Shown: positions 50,391 through 59,748 of the stretch, piece by piece
Position numbering within the stretch: position 1 is the first letter of the stretch
Layout: each line of letters begins with the position of its first letter
Assembly: GCF_963422355.1 (NCBI RefSeq)
Contig: NC_085090.1
Coordinates: forward strand, 1,068,688-1,132,687
DNA length: 64,000 nucleotides
Source: Corticium candelabrum
Lineage: Eukaryota; Porifera; Homoscleromorpha; Homosclerophorida; Plakinidae
Reading direction: 5' to 3'
The notes under the pieces: generated by a model
The model's database searches: none
What the model was told of the DNA's origin: nothing
The model's input: the letters and a program-made list of their open reading frames with translations, nothing else
Made by a program: the position numbers and the translations under genes

Positions 50391-52190
50391 TTTTCTCTAT
50401 GGATAAACATCAATGCTAGAGTATGACATCATTCGTTCCTGTGACATCGTAGATCGTAAGTACGTTTTTAAACGCCGGAGCATGCTTACGTTTCTTTCAT
50501 ATTCACAGCTGGCTACGGGAAAAAGTTGCGCAAGTCGTTAAAATTGTAAACACTTTCTTAAAAGACCTCGTCACACTTTTTCAAGAGCTTCCGAAATAGT
50601 CGTTGGCTTTTCGTTGTTGCTTTTGTCTCTCCACAATTCGTACCACTGGCGAAGCTCTGCTTGAAAATGAACGTTTATGTGGCAAGTCATAAAAAGCCTG
50701 TCTTCGTGTGGCCTAGATGCCATTGCAGAAGGCACAAATTTCATTCTTTCAACAGCGCGACTCTGAAGCTCAGAAAATCTATATATAGGTCTGCCACATA
50801 TTCTTGGTAAACGTATATCATCTGAAAGGTCCCTGCGAATGCGTTCTGCATTCTTTCTTGAACCAAGCGTTATGCGCAGTTTCGACGTCTACTCGACAGT
50901 CCCTTAATGTTGATGTAACTATGCTAACCTTTTCCATGGCCTTGCTTTCATCAAGAGATCTCTCCTGCCACGATCCGCATAGCCCGTGTAAATATTCCAA
51001 ACATTGGTGAACAATCACAAAGCAAATTATGAACTGGCAGGAGCACACGGAGTTCAACAGCGATTGTGGATGTGCTGCTCCTGCAGATGTTGTGTTTCTT
51101 TCGTGACTAAACTCGTCTAGCGTGGTAACAATTACTTGCAAAATATCAAGAAACATACTGAAGGAATCGTAGCGCTCCATCCAGCGGGTTCGACAGAGCT
51201 CCTTCAACTTTGACTTTGAACAGCCTAGGTCAATGTTACCCTGTAGCCAATTCTGTTTCTTTTCGAAAAATCTCACGACTTGGTCAGCTGTGTTCATCAT
51301 GTTGCTCACACAAGGAATCGATTCGTAAACAATGCACCTAACAGATGAGAAGAGCACCAAAATGGAAGAGCGGTGAAAGCTTAACTTTCCATTCCCAGTT
51401 CATTACTCTGAACAGTTAATTACCCTGAACAGAGTTCAAGGCTTGCCCCAGCGCCTTGAACTCTGCCTGACATATTGCTGGCACCATCATAACAGTAGCC
51501 TCGCATTTTAAAGGATTCTGACCAACTCGTTTTATAACTTTATGCAACTACTCTGATAGATATATTTTCACTAACATCCAAAAGCGATATAAATTCTTCC
51601 ATAATATGTTTCTGTGAATCAACGAAACGTATAGTTGTGACAAGCTGTTCCTTGTTTCCACAATCTCTTGCTTCATCTGCAGAAATTGTAAACCATCCAC
51701 CAGCGTTCTTACAAAATTCAACGATTTTTCCAGATTACTTGTCCAATAATACTGGTGAGTTCGTTTAGAATGGTCTTTGATAAGTACTTTGCATTTCCAG
51801 GAGCCATTTCAAGGTGCTGCTTGAGGACAGCATCACCTCCATCTGCTCTGTATTGTATCAGTGCCCTAAAGTTACCGCTACGTTTTCGAACTATCTTTGT
51901 GTCCACGCAGAGGTATATTTTGTCTGCTACAAAGAAGAATGGTTTGAACAATGGACTCCAACAGTTTCATGTTACTAGCCTTCCTTTCATCAGGCCAGTT
52001 ACAAACAGCACGTCGACTGGTTTCTTCGTACCTTCCGTGTATAATTTGAAGTTCTGTGCCAATGCCATTGAGAATTTCCATATAACTGTGTCAGTGTCAA
52101 AATAATTTGCGGTTTGAAATACATGCATGTGACGAACTTGTTTAGTGGTTATCAATGTGTGAGCAGTCAGCGCCATGTGTGGATCTGAGT
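50391..52190 (-). pseudogene. hAT transposase pseudogene (P52rIPK-like)
   Basis: From about 52130 down, the blocks are LESIVQTILLCSRQNIPLRGHKDSS (DUF4371 start, in two pieces), ADGGDAVLKQHLEMAPGNAKYLSK, an Asp-rich core piece with frameshifts near 51650-51480, and a long frame 51360-50818 with LKELCRTRWMERYDSF. A final part DDIRLPRICGR and LRQWYELWRDK runs to about 50500. The order fits hAT proteins of the 52-kDa PRKR-inhibitor-repressor type, here without a readable dimerisation end. Several stops and shifts show it is dead, and no terminal repeats were found. From 50391 to about 50500 nothing is recognised. Confidence 0.7.
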
Positions 52191-52740
52191 GAAGTGGTAA
52201 ATGATTTGTACCTATAGCGCGCTAACCTCAGGACAATTTTGATTCTTCCAAATCCGCAGTCATCTGTGAGGTGTAGGTAGATAGGTAGACAGCTAGACAG
52301 CTAGACAGCTGTTATAAGCATTGAGTTGTTGCTGCTGCAATATCCAGCACGACTGTAACACACCTGTTGCAGCGTGTGACGACTGATGATTGCGCAGCAA
52401 GCATACGAATTATAGAAGTGAGATGCATGCATTCGCTGACAGCACATTATATCGAAAGGAAACGTGTGAATTCAATATATTATATAAATTCGCCGAAGTA
52501 TAAAGTGTGTGCATTACTGAACTATTTGATCAAACTTTAAAAAACTACGGTACTCTGCAATGCCAAGTTTGGTTGGGCGCGCGTACGACTTCACGACCTT
52601 TCTCCTACATTAGTGATAAACCATTCCGCCATGTATAATATAACATGATCCATAAGCAATTAGAAGTTTTGATATAATATTATCACAGCTCTATAATTCA
52701 GCAAATACGTAGTTATTACAATACAATAACAGGTAATCTT
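52191..52740. other. Spacer with a small tandem repeat
   Basis: A short run of TAGACAGC/TAGATAGG units (52276-52312) is the only structure. The rest is AT-rich with no gene recognised. Confidence 0.4.
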
Positions 52741-52759
52741 AAGCCGCATGAATAACCAT

Positions 52760-53743
52760 TTTTGTTGTAGAGTTGTTGCCGTGCGTCCAAGCAAATTGCA
52801 AGTGAATTGAGAACCACGGTCAGAGATCACGTGGTTTGGGGACCCATGACGAAGAACGATCTAGTTGATTTATCATCAGCGACCGTAGACGTAGTAATGA
52901 TCGGAACTGGAGCGAACTCGGTCCATCGAGAAACGTGTCAACCATGACGACCACACAGTCGAGCGTGGAAGACGAGGATCAACACCAACAACCTCAAAGG
53001 GACGAGAAGCACTGAAGAGTTGTAGGTGACCCTAGTGACGAGGTGGAGGAAGCCTACGTAACTGACAAGGTAAACACGAGCGAATGAATACTTTAATGTC
53101 TTGAGTCATACGTTTGCAGTAGAACTGAGAACGAATAAAGTAATAGTTTTTCTTGTATCCACGGCGACCGGCGATCGGAAGACCGTGTAACTTTCATAGC
53201 TCGTGGACGGGTGGCTGTAGTATAGGTACATGACAGCGACGTCCGTTGACAGCAGCTCTATGCATAAGTAGACCAGCACTGAAGTCAATTTAATAGCAAT
53301 AATGCCGGTATCGCAAAGTACCTACTTAACTTCTGGAGAAGCTTCCCTATTTTGAGGGTGTTTCAGAAAGTCAAGGACATGTAAAAGGGGGCCGGTGAGT
53401 CTCTTGTTGTTGCCGGATTTCATTACGAGTAGGAAGAACAATAGTGTCTTGACCGACAGCGAGGACAGCACATCAGACGTCTGAGTCACCAATGTGTCGT
53501 TCGGCGGTAAGCGAGAATACCGTAAGGAAGCCTGATGTACCGGTAAATGCCCTTGCTAGTGTTGACAGTAGTGTAAGGCTGAGAATGGTCATCCAGTCGC
53601 ATCTGTTGGTAAGCTTGGGATAAGTCTAATGTAGTGAATTGAGTTCTTCCTGCCAACTATTGAATCAGTTCCTCAGGCTTAGGTAAAGGATATCGATCAA
53701 TTTCCATACAAGGGTTGATAGTTTGTTTATAATCCCCACAAAG
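52760..53743 (-). pseudogene. Gypsy-7 reverse transcriptase middle and integrase remnants
   Basis: From 53743 the frame gives LCGDYKQTINPCMEIDRYPL, KPEELI, a stop, then GRTQFTTLDLSQAYQQMRL and GIYRYIRLPYGI, a typical reverse transcriptase palm. After a gap come integrase pieces near 52990-52800: FEVVGVD, then IVLRHGSPNHVISDRGSQFT with the second catalytic Asp. Large deletions and stops intervene, and RNase H is not readable. Confidence 0.65.
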
Positions 53744-53747
53744 CCGG

Positions 53748-53935
53748 TGTAGCAGGAAATCCGTCCCGGCAGGAAATCTGTCCCGGCCGAGACGGATTTC
53801 CTAGGAAATTGGTCTCGGAGCTAGGAAATCCGTCACGCCCTGCATGTTCTAGGAAATCGGTATCGGGCGGGACAGATTTCCTAGGAAATCGGTCTCGGAG
53901 CTAGGAAACGCAGCTCACTCTGAATGTTCTAGGAA
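53748..53935. repeat. Left terminal repeat array of the Ginger-like element
   Basis: The motif AGGAAATCnGTCTCGGnC and its inverse occur at least eight times in about 190 bp, including GGCCGAGACGGATTTCC. The array matches the one at the right end, in the pattern expected for transposase-binding subterminal repeats. Confidence 0.8.
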
Positions 53936-54224
53936 AACCCAGAACGGCCGGTGTTTCGGTATTGAAAATGCCTCCATGCAGCAGGGAATTTACTAATGGG
54001 CCTAAATCATGATATATTTAACCACGTTTCTAGGGAACATAACACAGCATTCCAGGTTTCTCATTTGTACTGCAGCCTCCCACTATACGTATGTATACGT
54101 ACAGCACAGTTTAAACAAAGTTCTAGGCTCATCATACACACAATGCAAACAGTAATGCACGTTGAACGCAAACACGAACTATATACATGTGTATAGTGTC
54201 AGCTAGTGTATGCATGCAGAATTT

Positions 54225-55770
54225 TTACTTGCAGTTACCACAGGTCCATTTTTTGCTCCTAGTAGGCAATATCGGTCTAGCACATTTCAAATGACACCAA
54301 TCATCGCATTTCTGGCACTTCACTGTAGCAGCAAATGTCTCGGGCATCAAGCACCAACGACAAAGCTCAATCATGACACCGCGAAGTCTCTTGGGACGAT
54401 GAGCCGTGGTCTTTGTCATCTGCGGAAAAGGCATCATTTCTTTCTGCTGAAAGCATTTGAGAAGGTGCCGTCTCATCAGTGCCTGGTCGAATTGCAGAGT
54501 CGATAAATTGTCTCCAAAAGCAAGATGCACAGCAAATGCAATGGCAAACAGTCCGCAATCCGAACCTTCCCTCTGCTGTTGGACATAGGGCTTTTGAACA
54601 AACAAGTTGATGGGATCATTTCCATCATCATCGTCTTCGCTATCATCTTCTACCGCCAGCCTATAAATCAAGGCTAACTGGTGACTGAGAGAAGTACTAA
54701 GTTGAAAACCGGCCTCTTTGCTGTCATAAACTGATATATGTTGGCCACAGCAACTAGAAGTTACCCAATGGCTTCGCTCAGGGACGTGATGTATCTGGAT
54801 GCCCTCATGCTGGACTGGGATAAAACCATTCGTCTGTGCAAGTAACGGTGACTGTAGGCCATCAATGTGTGGAAACTGTTTCTTTAGTATGTTGTGAGCA
54901 AGAGAAATATGCTCATCCGTAAGCTCGCGGCCTTGCATGAGAATTTCTCTCATTCGCCTTGAAATAGTGAAACTGTTCTTCTTAGATTCCTAATCAATTC
55001 ATGGAATACGTAAGTTAAACCTTTCAGAGGGTTTCCCAAAGAGATACTTACTATAGTACGTCTTCGTTTTGTTTGGGGTTGAGTTTGGCCCCTATAATCA
55101 AGCTTGCGCTTACGTTTTCCATCTTCTTCTCTGCTATTCTCCTCCTCATTCGCTGTCTGACTGCATTCTTTGTCATCTTCATTTGTCTGTATAAGGCAAA
55201 TCAAATCATAGAGAAGGATTACAGAATAGAAGATATTTTTCAATGAGCTAACCGCAAGCTGGAAACGTACTCTTTTCTTAGGTTCCAACCGTAATTTACG
55301 TCTGTCACATTTGATACTTCTGCTTCCAACAGTGCCCTTGTCAGTTTCATCTGAGATTTCCCTGGATGAAGCTCCCTTGTCAGTTTCATCTGAGATTTGC
55401 CTGGATGAAGCTGATGGTTGAGTTGTAGATGGTAATGAACGGGCCTCTATTTCTGTCCTGTTATCCATCACCAATAACCCCTGCAAGGCACAGAAGGTGG
55501 AAAATATCCAAACACAGCTATAGTGCTCTATTAGGCATATGAAGTTGGTGTAAAATGGTATATTAACGACATTCATTATTTTTAGATTAATTGACTGTCA
55601 CTGTAGAAGACCTCTACCTGTCCTTCATTTTGATGTGTCCTTGAAGGTTGCGCATCAAGTTGGAATGCAACTGAAGCATCCACACGTACACATGCAGACG
55701 CAGGGGATAGAAGAGGTAAGTCATCCGCGTGCCATTCAATGGCTTCTGCAGCATTTTCATCTTCATTGAT
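54225..55770 (-). CDS. Ginger-like protein, C-terminal part: Ulp1 protease and PHD finger
   Basis: Likely exons are 55770-55618, 55480-55271, 55186-55052 and about 54957-54225. The first three join in phase 0 to each other and to the integrase exon upstream, giving INEDENAAEAIEWHADD, then GLLVMDNRTEIEAR, then TNEDDKECSQTANEEEN. These linkers are acidic and Ser-rich, with a basic RKRKLDYRG stretch. The last exon has a Ulp1/SENP-type Cys protease with His in PERSHWV, Asp in SVYDS and Cys in EGSDCGLFAIAF, then a PHD finger (CRWCLM, CQKCDDWCHLKC, WTCGNC). Such proteases remove SUMO-like tags; the role in transposition is unknown. The phase of the last splice was not resolved, so a separate gene is possible. 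Confidence 0.7.
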
Positions 55771-55830
55771 CTAATAAACAGAACTTATGCCATGTGTATG
55801 CAAAACAATCATGTTCAAATCGCTGCATAC

Positions 55831-57857
55831 GGTATCTTTGCACTCGTCTGAAGTGCCAGTACCACATGGCTCGTAGCTCTGCGGTGGATAATACGGTTTG
55901 AGACGACTTGCATGAAAGATTTGCTTCAGAACAGCACCATTTCCATTTTTCAGCTTGAAACAGCCTTTCGGAAGACGTTCTGACACCCAGTATGGACCAG
56001 TCCACTTCACGTCCAGCTTTCCACCCTTACGGCTGTCATGTTTACTATTTTTTAAAAGAACTTGGTCATTGAGATCGAGAGATAAAGAATATGTATTATG
56101 GCGCTTGTCATAGTAAGCTTTCTGGCGTTCCTGGGCTTTGACAATATTTCGTTTTGCAGCTGCTGTATACTGGTGTTTCAGATTGACTAGCAGTTCTACA
56201 TCATGTTGCATCTCTTCATCAGTCAGGCAATGCATCGTGGTTTCCGCAGTTGAATCTGAGACGTGGTGTGCATGCAGTTGCACATCTAGAGGCATACGAG
56301 GATCTCGATTATTAAAAAGAAAGAATGGTGTGAATTTGGTCGAAGCATGAACAGCAGTGCGATAGGAAAATAGAATAGCCTCAATTGTTGAATCCCAGTC
56401 TTCATCTGTGCAGTTTGTCATCTGGCAGATTCCATTTTTCAGTGTCTGATTGAAACGCTCAGTCAGTCCGTTTGTTTGAGGGTGGTAGGCAGACGTAATT
56501 CTGTGTTTGACTCCTGTCTTTGTCAAAAGTTCATTGCAGATAGCATTGCAAAACTCGCGACCTTGATCGGATATCAACACCTCTGGAAATCCATGTCGTA
56601 GAAAGAGTGAGTTAAGGAAATCAGCAACGTGAATTGCTTCTTTCGATGGAATTGCTTTGGCTTCAGGCCATTTGCTGAAGTAATCGACAGCCACAACAAT
56701 ATACTGATTGCCACTACTAGTGACTTGCAATGGTCCAACCAAGTCAACGCCAATTTGCGACCAGACCTTAGATGGTACAGGTAATGGATGTAACGGTTCT
56801 GATGGATGATCAAACTTTCTTTTCACTCTCTGACATATATCACAATGTTGAACCTGAGAAATGAAATGTGCAGAGACAGTATTTTGAAGCACCTTCTGAA
56901 AAAATTATGCATGCTTGTTCTCACTAGTTGTTTCACATCAGCTACTATTCCTAGCCAGTAGTACTTCTTTGTCACTCGATCTAGCGTTTTGTCCCTGCCA
57001 AGATGATGACCTCCAGTGACATGACATCCTTGGAGAATCTGGATATACAGAGAAGACATAATGTAAACATTTTATTAAGTCAACATGACGACATTTTGTC
57101 ATCTGCCCTTGCAGTTTACTAGCAGGGGCGTACCAAAACTGCCAAAGGGTGAGGGCGACCAATTTTGAAATTACTGACTTACACCAACAGACGATTTCCG
57201 CAACTTCCAGTTTAGCTATAGACAATTAAATATATTATTTACTTTTATTTATTTGGAGTATATGGAGTCTTTATTACAGGCCAATATTAAAATATACGAT
57301 AATGTGGATCATATTATAGTTTTTCATGACCAGTTTGTGGCAAAGTCAAAACATAACTTTGGGGACGTACAGTTAGGTCAATTAGATTAATTGGTGGGGA
57401 CACTGTTTTTCATTAGCTGGATGGTAGCGCACGCTAGTCATGCTTTGTCACGTGCCGCGGTCACCTCCTTTAGCGCGCGTTAGGCCCGAACAATTAAAAA
57501 TTATTGCTACACCCCAGTTTAGGGCATGCATGGCTAACTAGAGGTGAAACCCGTAACTCCGAGAAATTAGAGAGTTCACCTGTCTTTTTGTCGTATCGTC
57601 TCTGATAACTTGTCTGCGTGTCGATTGTTTCTTGTCTTGGAAGTAGAGAATCCCTTCCTCTAGCTGGAACAGTTTGGATTTCTTACGGACACCACTCTTC
57701 TCGCTTTCCGAGAGACCTAGATCACCAACATCGTTAGGAGGATCGGCAATCGCACGGACGTAGAGACGGTGTGACAGCTGTTCTTCGTCAGCCTACCTGT
57801 TGGATATGAACCGTTTTCAAGGTAGAAAACGACCCGCTCGTACATTTGCTCTTCCAT
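55831..57857 (-). CDS. Ginger-like protein, N-terminal part: integrase transposase
   Basis: A start exon (57857-57580; MEEQMYERVVFYLENGSYP) needs one frameshift near 57790 to reach LGLSESEKSGVRKKSKLF and QLEEGILYFQDKKQ. Exon 57038-56925 (ILQGCHVTGGHHLGRDKTL, KYYWLGIVADVKQL) and exon 56853-55831 (VQHCDICQRVKRKF onward) complete the HHCC finger across a 71-bp intron (56924-56854) in phase 0. The core has D in IGVDLVGPL, D in ISDQGREF and E in GLTERFNQ, followed by a GPY/F-type domain (KWTGPYWVSERLP). This is the enzyme that would join the element ends to DNA. A 60-bp intron (55830-55771) probably links it to the Ulp1 part. Apart from the one shift it looks intact. Confidence 0.75.
57121..57515. 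repeat. Possible nested MITE in the first long intron of the Ginger-like gene
   Basis: GGGGCGTACCAAA near 57124 and the inverse of TTGCTACACCCC near 57504-57515 form weak inverted ends of a 390-bp AT-rich insert. No target duplication could be fixed, so the call is tentative. Confidence 0.35.
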
Positions 57858-57919
57858 GGCGCTTCCCGTCATTCAGAATATCAAACAATTGCACATGCGT
57901 GTGGGTGAGACACACAATG

Positions 57920-58113
57920 ACATATTTCCTGCGTGGTGACAGATTTCCTAGCGCCTCGGCCGAGACAGATATCCTAAGGAAATGTGTCTCGGCCAAGACT
58001 AATTTCCCAGCGTAGTGACAGATTTCCTAGCAAATCTGACTAGCCGAGACAGATATCCTAAGGAAATGTGTCTCGGCCGAGACAGATTTCCCCGAGACGG
58101 ATTTCCTACTACA
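57920..58113. repeat. Right terminal repeat array of the Ginger-like element
   Basis: Several copies of GACAGATTTCCTAGC and of CCGAGACAGATATCCTAAGG, direct and inverted, fill about 190 bp up to the terminal TACTACA. They match the left array. Confidence 0.8.
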
Positions 58114-58117
58114 CCGG

Positions 58118-59540
58118 ACTGTACCGTTCTTTTCTAACCCACACGAGGGGCGTAGCCCAGCCACGATATTCAACTTTCTCGATGATTCCCTCTTTTTCCA
58201 GACGTAACAACTCTTCCTCAACTATTTCATAAATAGCGTAGGGTACTGTTCTTTATTTCAGAAACTTGGGTGTGGCTCCAGGAGTCAGGTGGATAGCCGC
58301 TTGGATTCCTTTCATACTGCCCAATCCTGGCTGAAACACTTCACTATGTTGATCCAAACTTGCTGATAAAGCATTCTGCCATTGGTCAGGACTTATCATG
58401 TGAGTTTGCTGCCAATCAAGATGGGTTGCGTTCAGCCAGTTGCGCCCAGGTAAAACTGGTCCCATACCTTCAACTATGACAAGTGGTAGTATTTCCCTCT
58501 GCTTCATTTGTGTGTGACTCCTACATAGACTTTCCTTTTCGTTGCGATCGCTTCTCTTGTGTAGGTAGGTAACGAGCATTTTGACAGTTCCATCTGATGA
58601 GAGAGCTGCATACCAAACCGTTGCTCTCCTGAAATCAGTACATAGCCGCTCCCGTGTCCACTTCCATCATACCCTCCTGACCCGCCAAGTTCACACAGAC
58701 CCTGATTGGAGGGGTGCGAGGACTGGAAAGAGTAAGGACAGGTGCCTCTGCATCAGAATCTGAGCCGTCTTCCACGTACTTTGTCTGCGTAGCAGGAGTT
58801 GACTTACGAGGTTTTGACAAACATACTGCAGATATGGGCCCTTTTCCCACAAGACTTCCACACGGTTTCCAGATGACAATACGCAGGTGCTAGATGACTC
58901 GGACTGCCACAGCGATAGCAAAGGTGTGTACCTTTTCCTGATCGACTGCTTGTCCGCCATTTGATGCACCTTTTCTGTGGACGTAGTAGGTGGTTGAGTA
59001 GGCGTGGTCATTTGAAGAGTATCTTTTGCGACAGCTTCCAATGGATAACGGTGTCTCCAGTGTTGTTTTGAAAGTCAACTTCGCCTAAGAAAGGAAGCGC
59101 TTTTGTATATGAGTCGAGCGTAAACGACAGACGAAACGGTCGCTTAACGCGTCATCCAGGAATGTCCCAAATTCACAATGCTGCGTAAGCTTTCGTAAAG
59201 CTGAAGCGTAGGTACTGACATCTTCATCCAAACCTAGGTTTCGCTTGTGGAAGCGGCGGCGTTCTGCTGTTACCAGGGGTTTTGGCGCCAAATGATCTCT
59301 TGTAATATGTCGACAATCTCCTTGAAACTGAGTGTAGATGGCTTGATCGGTGTCGTTAAGCTTTTCAGCAACCCATACTTTTGGCTACCCAGGAGAGCAA
59401 TCAGGGTCGGAACGCGCGCTTCGTTCGCGACGCCATTAGCCACGAAGAACTTCTCCACCCATTCAATGTACGCAGTCCAGTCCTCCTGGTCTGCATCAAA
59501 AACCAATACCGAACGTAAGAACGTCGCCATCCTCGTCGTC
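58118..59540 (-). pseudogene. Gypsy-7 gag, protease and start of reverse transcriptase
   Basis: From about 59530 the frames give DADQEDWTAYIEWVEKFFVANG (Gag), then ERRRFHKRNLGLDEDV, TQHCEFGTFLDDALSDRFVC, a knuckle-poor linker, protease MMEVDTGAAMY near 58640, LPLVIVEGMGPVLPGRNWL near 58450, and the reverse transcriptase start VPYAIYEIVEEELLRLEK, GIIEKVEYRGWATPL near 58130. Frame changes and a stop (at 58253-58255, in FLK-RTVPY) break the gene. Its gag resembles those of Gypsy-3 and Gypsy-4. Confidence 0.75.
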
Positions 59541-59545
59541 AGTGT

Positions 59546-59743
59546 GGTAACGCTGAAGTGTATTCTATTGTACCTGCGCATGCGCATCTACCACCCACTC
59601 TGCCGCAATATCGTCTCACTGTATGTCCTTCCATTGATCGTCTGTTCAACCAGTTTTGATTTGAATGTTAGAAACGGTTGTCATATTGGCTTTCGGCTGT
59701 TGTATGTGATGTGCACATCAGCAGTTCAAATTTGATTTCATGC
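59546..59743. other. Short spacer between Gypsy-7 and hAT-4
   Basis: About 200 bp without a gene; it may include the Gypsy-7 5' LTR, which could not be delimited because no second copy exists. Confidence 0.3.
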
Positions 59744-59748
59744 CAGAA

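Larger units (their letters stand above)
53748..58113 (-). mobile_element. Ginger-like integrase DNA transposon (4366 bp)
   Basis: The ends read TGTAGCAGGAAATCCGTC (53748) and its inverse GACGGATTTCCTACTACA (58113), with CCGG duplicated on both sides (53744-53747, 58114-58117). Ends of the TGT...ACA type, a 4-bp duplication and a Gypsy-like integrase gene are the marks of Ginger transposons. The gene is multi-exon and also encodes a Ulp1-type protease and a PHD finger. Both termini carry arrays of a short repeated motif. It inserted into Gypsy-7. Confidence 0.85.
52760..59545 (-). mobile_element. Gypsy-7: degenerate Gypsy element split by a Ginger-like transposon
   Basis: Gag, protease and the start of reverse transcriptase lie at 59540-58118, and the rest of reverse transcriptase plus integrase at 53743-52760, all on the minus strand. 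The Ginger-like element 53748-58113 interrupts the codon run N-G-T-V-R-L-C-G-D-Y-K. Removing it and one CCGG restores the frame. LTRs could not be fixed: TGTGGTAACG at 59541 is a candidate only. Confidence 0.75.

Noticed and set aside
57121-57515. Full annotation of a nested hAT MITE in the Ginger intron
   Set aside because: The inverted ends match weakly and no target duplication was found, so it is kept only as a low-confidence repeat.
59541-59600. TGTGGTAACG...CTACCAC as the Gypsy-7 LTR
   Set aside because: It is only about 55 bp and no second copy exists to test it.
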